From: Pseudomonadota bacterium
GTDB taxonomy: Bacteria; Pseudomonadota; Gammaproteobacteria; Burkholderiales; Burkholderiaceae
Direction: 5' to 3'
Length of the DNA: 7,994 nt
Assembly: GCA_023441105.1 (NCBI GenBank)
Contig: JAEZQX010000286.1
Coordinates: forward strand, 1 to 7,994
In this document: piece by piece, positions 5,680 through 7,994 of the stretch
Numbering within the stretch: the first letter of the stretch is position 1
How the letters are laid out: each line of letters starts with the position of its first letter
Translations under genes and position numbers: made by a program
Notes under the pieces: model-generated
Database searches by the model: none
Seen by the model: the letters and a program-made list of their open reading frames with translations, nothing else
What the model was told of the DNA's origin: nothing

Positions 5680-6290
5680 GCGGGTACAGGATCTCCACCG
5701 TCGAGGCGCTGCGATCGCTCTACCCCCCGCCCGGCGAACGCGCCAGGCGCAAGCAGCTTGCGGCGCTGGACGTCCATTGCCGGCGCTTCGTGAGTCTTGC
5801 GCCGCTCCTGGTCATCTCCAGCGCGTCGGCTGCCGGACAGATGGATGCCTCGCCGCGTGGCGGTGAGCCGGGTTTCGCCAGGGTGGCGGACGACAAGACC
5901 CTGCTGATCCCGGACGCGCCGGGCAACAACCGCCTCGACACGCTGTCGAACATCATCGAGACCGGTCGCGCCGGGCTGCTGTTCCTGATTCCCGGGGTCG
6001 ACGAGACGCTGCGGATCAACGGCACGGCGGAACTATCCGAGGATCCGGCGTTGATGGAGCGCTTTCGCAGCGAACGGCGGCTGCCCAGGCTGGTGATCCG
6101 CATCGGCGTCGAGGAAGCCTACCTGCACTGTGCGAAGGCGCTGATGCGGTCGCGGCTATGGGCGCCGGAATCGCGGGTCGCTCGATCGGCGCTGCCGACC
6201 ATGGGCCGCATGATCAACGACCAGAGCGGCATCGTTGGCGAGCCGGAGTCGCAGGAGCAGATGGTGGCGCGCTACGCCCGGGACTTGTGA
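5676..6290 (+). CDS. PPOX-type FMN flavoprotein (MSMEG_1061 / DR2398-like)
   Basis: 204 residues from the ATG that overlaps the yfcF stop (ATGA). The frame is open further upstream, but only as antiproductive overlap with yfcF. Landmarks of this subgroup of the pyridoxamine 5'-phosphate oxidase-like split barrel are all present: DASPRGG (57-63), LIPDAPGNNRLDTLSNI (77-93), FLIPGVDETLRINGTAEL (103-120) and HCAKALMRSRLW (151-162). The family binds FMN as a dimer; true PNPOx activity is not expected, and family members are mostly uncharacterised oxidoreductases. The N-terminal 34 residues (IS..EALRSLYPPPGERARRKQL) precede the barrel. There is no good Shine-Dalgarno sequence, so translation probably depends on coupling to yfcF. 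Sitting with a glutathione transferase, a role in redox or electrophile detoxification is a reasonable inference. The gene is convergent with the flavocytochrome gene. Confidence 0.9.
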   Translation: MSGYRISTVEALRSLYPPPGERARRKQLAALDVHCRRFVSLAPLLVISSASAAGQMDASPRGGEPGFARVADDKTLLIPDAPGNNRLDTLSNIIETGRAGLLFLIPGVDETLRINGTAELSEDPALMERFRSERRLPRLVIRIGVEEAYLHCAKALMRSRLWAPESRVARSALPTMGRMINDQSGIVGEPESQEQMVARYARDL

Positions 6291-6292
6291 AG

Positions 6293-6390
6293 CGTCGGCC
6301 TGCGGGCATCGGCCAGGGCGTCGGCCCGCGGCGTCAGCCCGCGCGTCAGCCCGAGGCGTAAGCCCGAGGCCTCAGCCCAAGGTGTCGGCC
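6293..6390. repeat. Degenerate 12-14 bp tandem repeat between convergent genes
   Basis: Eight copies of an octamer close to CGTCRGCC start at 6293, 6307, 6319, 6332, 6344, 6357, 6370 and 6383, mostly followed by CG(C/A)GG or a variant. The array fills the whole gap between the PPOX stop and the flavoprotein stop and runs about 19 bases into the 3' end of the flavoprotein gene. The 12-14 bp period is not a multiple of three, so it does not encode a peptide repeat. I see no clean terminator stem and U-tract; an 8-bp palindrome GAGGCCTC lies at 6366-6373. Confidence 0.7.
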
Positions 6391-7643
6391 CAGATGTTGC
6401 GCGCCCAGCTGGTGGCATAGATTCCCTCCAGCTCGTTCGCCGCCTCCGACAGGCCGCCCGAGCCTGGGACTGCCAGCAGCGTCTTCTTCGCCTCGTCCCA
6501 CGCATGCACCGACGCCACGTGGATGACGTCCTTGTCGGAGACGAAGCTGTAGCAGGTGTTGGTCAGCATCGGCCGCGGCGCCGGCGCGCGATCCGCCAGC
6601 AGGTCCACCACCGCGCCGGCGCAGACCTTGGCATGCTGGTTTGCCATGTGCGCCGACTTGGGCATCAGCGGGGCGGTCTGGATGGCATCGCCGACCACGT
6701 GGATGCCCGGTGAGCTGGTCGATTCGAAGGTGCGGAAGTCGACCGAGCACCAGCGGTCATTGGCATCCGCAAGCCCCGCCTGCACCGCGATGTCCGCCGC
6801 CCGCTGCGGCGGGATCACGTTGAGCACATCGCCCTTCACCTCGTCGCCGAGCTCCGAGATGACGCTGCGCGCCGCGGCGTCGACGTCGACCGCAAGAAAG
6901 CCCGGGCGGTATTCGATGATGTCGCGATAGCGTTCCTGCCAGACCTTGCGGAACAAGGCGCCCTTGGAGACGATGTCCGGGTTCGCGTCGAGCACCAGCA
7001 CCTTGGACTTCGGCTTGCTGCGGCTGAAGTAATGCGCAACCTGGCAGGCCCGTTCATACGGGCCCGGCGGACAGCGGTAGGGGGCCGGGGGCACCGACAT
7101 CACATAGATGCCGCCGTCTGCCATGGCCTCGAGCTGCGCGCGCAAGGCCACGGTCTGGGGACCCGCCTTCCAGGCGTGCAGCACCCGCTCGCGCGCGGCC
7201 TCGCTCCGCATGCCGGGCAGACGGTCCCAGATGAAGTCGACGCCGGGCGACAGCACCAGTCGATCGAATGACAGCGCGTCGCCGCCGACGAGCGTGGCCG
7301 TGCGCTTGGCGGCGTCGATCGCCGCCGCCCGGTCGCGCGCGATGCGCACGCCCTGTCGCTCGAGGCCGCGGTAGTCGAGGGTGAGGTCGTCGATCTTCCG
7401 CGAGCCGCCCAGCACCAGGTTAGACAGCGGGCACGACACGAACCGCTCGGCCGGCTCGACGAGGGTCACGTCGATGCTGCCGCCGCTCCAGAGGCGGATG
7501 TACCTGGCGGCGGTGGCGCCACCATAGCCGCCGCCCACCACCAGCACCCTGGGCTGCGAAGCCGCGCTCGCGGGCATAGGCGAGCTGCCGGCGAGAGCCA
7601 CGCCGGCGCCGGCGGCACGCAGGAGAAAGTCGCGCCGCTTCAT
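6372..7643 (-). CDS. fccB: Sulfide dehydrogenase flavoprotein subunit (FccB/SoxF-like)
   Basis: 423 residues. A twin-arginine signal peptide (KRRDFLLRAAGAGVALAG, then an alanine-rich AxA-like end near residue 28) directs the folded flavoprotein to the periplasm. The FAD-binding GxGxxG is VVGGGYGGATAARY (35-48); the second dinucleotide strand is KVLVLDANPD (214-223) and the C-terminal FAD motif is GIHVVGDAI (313-321). Cys71 in SCPLSN aligns, after removing about 29 signal residues, with the cysteine that carries FAD covalently in Allochromatium vinosum FccB (Cys42 as I recall). Cys191 (YRCPPGPYERAC) and Cys364 (TNTCYS) match the redox-active disulfide pair near the flavin. The enzyme oxidises sulfide to sulfur/polysulfide and reduces its cytochrome partner, encoded immediately upstream with an ATGA overlap. 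There is no Shine-Dalgarno sequence; a hairpin covers its place. Substrate may instead be another sulfur compound or thiol in non-phototrophs. Confidence 0.93.
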   Translation of the reverse strand: MKRRDFLLRAAGAGVALAGSSPMPASAASQPRVLVVGGGYGGATAARYIRLWSGGSIDVTLVEPAERFVSCPLSNLVLGGSRKIDDLTLDYRGLERQGVRIARDRAAAIDAAKRTATLVGGDALSFDRLVLSPGVDFIWDRLPGMRSEAARERVLHAWKAGPQTVALRAQLEAMADGGIYVMSVPPAPYRCPPGPYERACQVAHYFSRSKPKSKVLVLDANPDIVSKGALFRKVWQERYRDIIEYRPGFLAVDVDAAARSVISELGDEVKGDVLNVIPPQRAADIAVQAGLADANDRWCSVDFRTFESTSSPGIHVVGDAIQTAPLMPKSAHMANQHAKVCAGAVVDLLADRAPAPRPMLTNTCYSFVSDKDVIHVASVHAWDEAKKTLLAVPGSGGLSEAANELEGIYATSWARNIWADTLG

Positions 7644-7994
7644 GAGCCCGAGGCCGGCCTTGCCGGCCGCGCCGTCGTGCCCGCCGCGTCCTTGGCGGGC
7701 GTCGCATCCTGGGCGGCGAAGAAGGCGGCGATCCGTTCGAGGTCCGCATCGCTGTAGCCCTTGGCCAGCTGCGTCATGACGGTTGCGCTGCGATCGCCGG
7801 ACTTGAAGGCCCTCAGGCTCGCCAGCAGCGCCTGCTTCGGCTGACCGGCCAGCGCCGGAATGGCGTTGCCGACGGTCCGGCCGTCGGTGCGGTGACAGCC
7901 GGTGCAGGTGGCGGCCAGGCGGGCGCCCTCGGCGGCAGCCGGAGACGCCGGCAGCGCGGCGGCGCCTTCGCTCGCGGTGGGCGCGTCGCTGGGG
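7640..7994 (-). CDS. c-type cytochrome, FccA/c4-like partner of FccB, 5' part missing
   Basis: The last 117 codons are present; the start and the export signal lie beyond the window. An Ala/Pro/Ser-rich stretch leads into a single heme-binding CTGCH (bases 7906-7892), followed by NAIPALAGQPKQALLASLRAF, a methionine suited as sixth heme ligand (VMTQLAKGYSDADLERIAAFFAAQ), and a low-complexity Ala/Thr/Pro tail of about 20 residues. This is the layout of a class I cytochrome domain of the c4/FccA type. It could be the second domain of a diheme FccA or a complete monoheme subunit after its signal peptide; the missing 5' end decides. It acts in the periplasm, accepting electrons from the flavoprotein. 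Its TGA overlaps the fccB ATG by ATGA, which argues for fixed stoichiometry. The gene was readable only by tracing the frame upstream from fccB. Confidence 0.88.
   Translation of the reverse strand, partial: PSDAPTASEGAAALPASPAAAEGARLAATCTGCHRTDGRTVGNAIPALAGQPKQALLASLRAFKSGDRSATVMTQLAKGYSDADLERIAAFFAAQDATPAKDAAGTTARPARPASGS
7652..7668 (-). promoter_or_regulatory. GC-rich hairpin just upstream of the fccB start
   Basis: In the minus-strand transcript GGCCGGC, a three-base loop AAG, and GCCGGCC form a perfect seven-pair all-GC stem that ends eight bases before the fccB ATG, in the place a ribosome site would occupy. It lies within the last codons of the cytochrome gene, so a translating ribosome must open it before reaching the overlapping ATGA. 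It has no U-tract and is not a typical terminator. Confidence 0.5.

Noticed and set aside
6291..6371. Bidirectional rho-independent terminator between the convergent genes
   Set aside because: Only an 8-bp palindrome is visible, with no U-tract on either strand.
6291..6393. CRISPR array
   Set aside because: Units are 12-14 bp with no unique spacers of 25-40 bp, so this is a short degenerate tandem repeat.

Overview
The window is a GC-rich (about two thirds G+C by eye) bacterial segment, probably from a beta- or gammaproteobacterium. The beta/Burkholderiales-like impression rests on codon use, a close YfcF homologue and a flavocytochrome c-type sulfide dehydrogenase; no marker gene settles it. 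Both edges cut through genes, and the first ten bases are a pure G run, so this may be a short (metagenomic) contig rather than a slice of a finished genome.

Layout. (a) 1-2206, minus strand: a caspase-like cysteine protease with a long C-terminal part is followed, with an ATGA overlap, by the start of an alpha/beta-hydrolase-like gene that leaves the window. This is the most interesting block. (b) 2207-2300: a short divergent intergenic region with a direct repeat. (c) 2301-2696, plus: a small single-domain cupin. (d) 2721-3968, minus: an EntS-like MFS exporter, probably starting at TTG. (e) 4033-4962, plus: an EamA/DMT permease, divergent from the MFS gene, with overlapping promoter elements and a six-codon leader reading frame whose stop overlaps its ATG. 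(f) 5011-6290, plus: a YfcF-type glutathione S-transferase and a PPOX-type FMN flavoprotein, overlapping by ATGA, behind a good sigma70-like promoter that overlaps the EamA stop codon. (g) 6293-6390: a degenerate 12-14 bp tandem repeat between convergent genes. (h) 6372-7994, minus: a c-type cytochrome (incomplete) and a Tat-exported flavoprotein, i.e. an FccA/FccB-like sulfide dehydrogenase, again joined by ATGA, with a strong hairpin just upstream of the flavoprotein start.

How the parts work together. The FccAB-like pair should oxidise sulfide (or a related reduced sulfur compound) in the periplasm and pass electrons to cytochrome c. The YfcF/PPOX pair looks like a small redox or detoxification operon. 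The caspase/hydrolase pair resembles bacterial protease-effector operons for which cell-death or conflict roles are proposed; its role here is inference. The cupin and the two permeases have no recognisable substrate. No RNA genes, insertion sequences or CRISPR arrays were seen.
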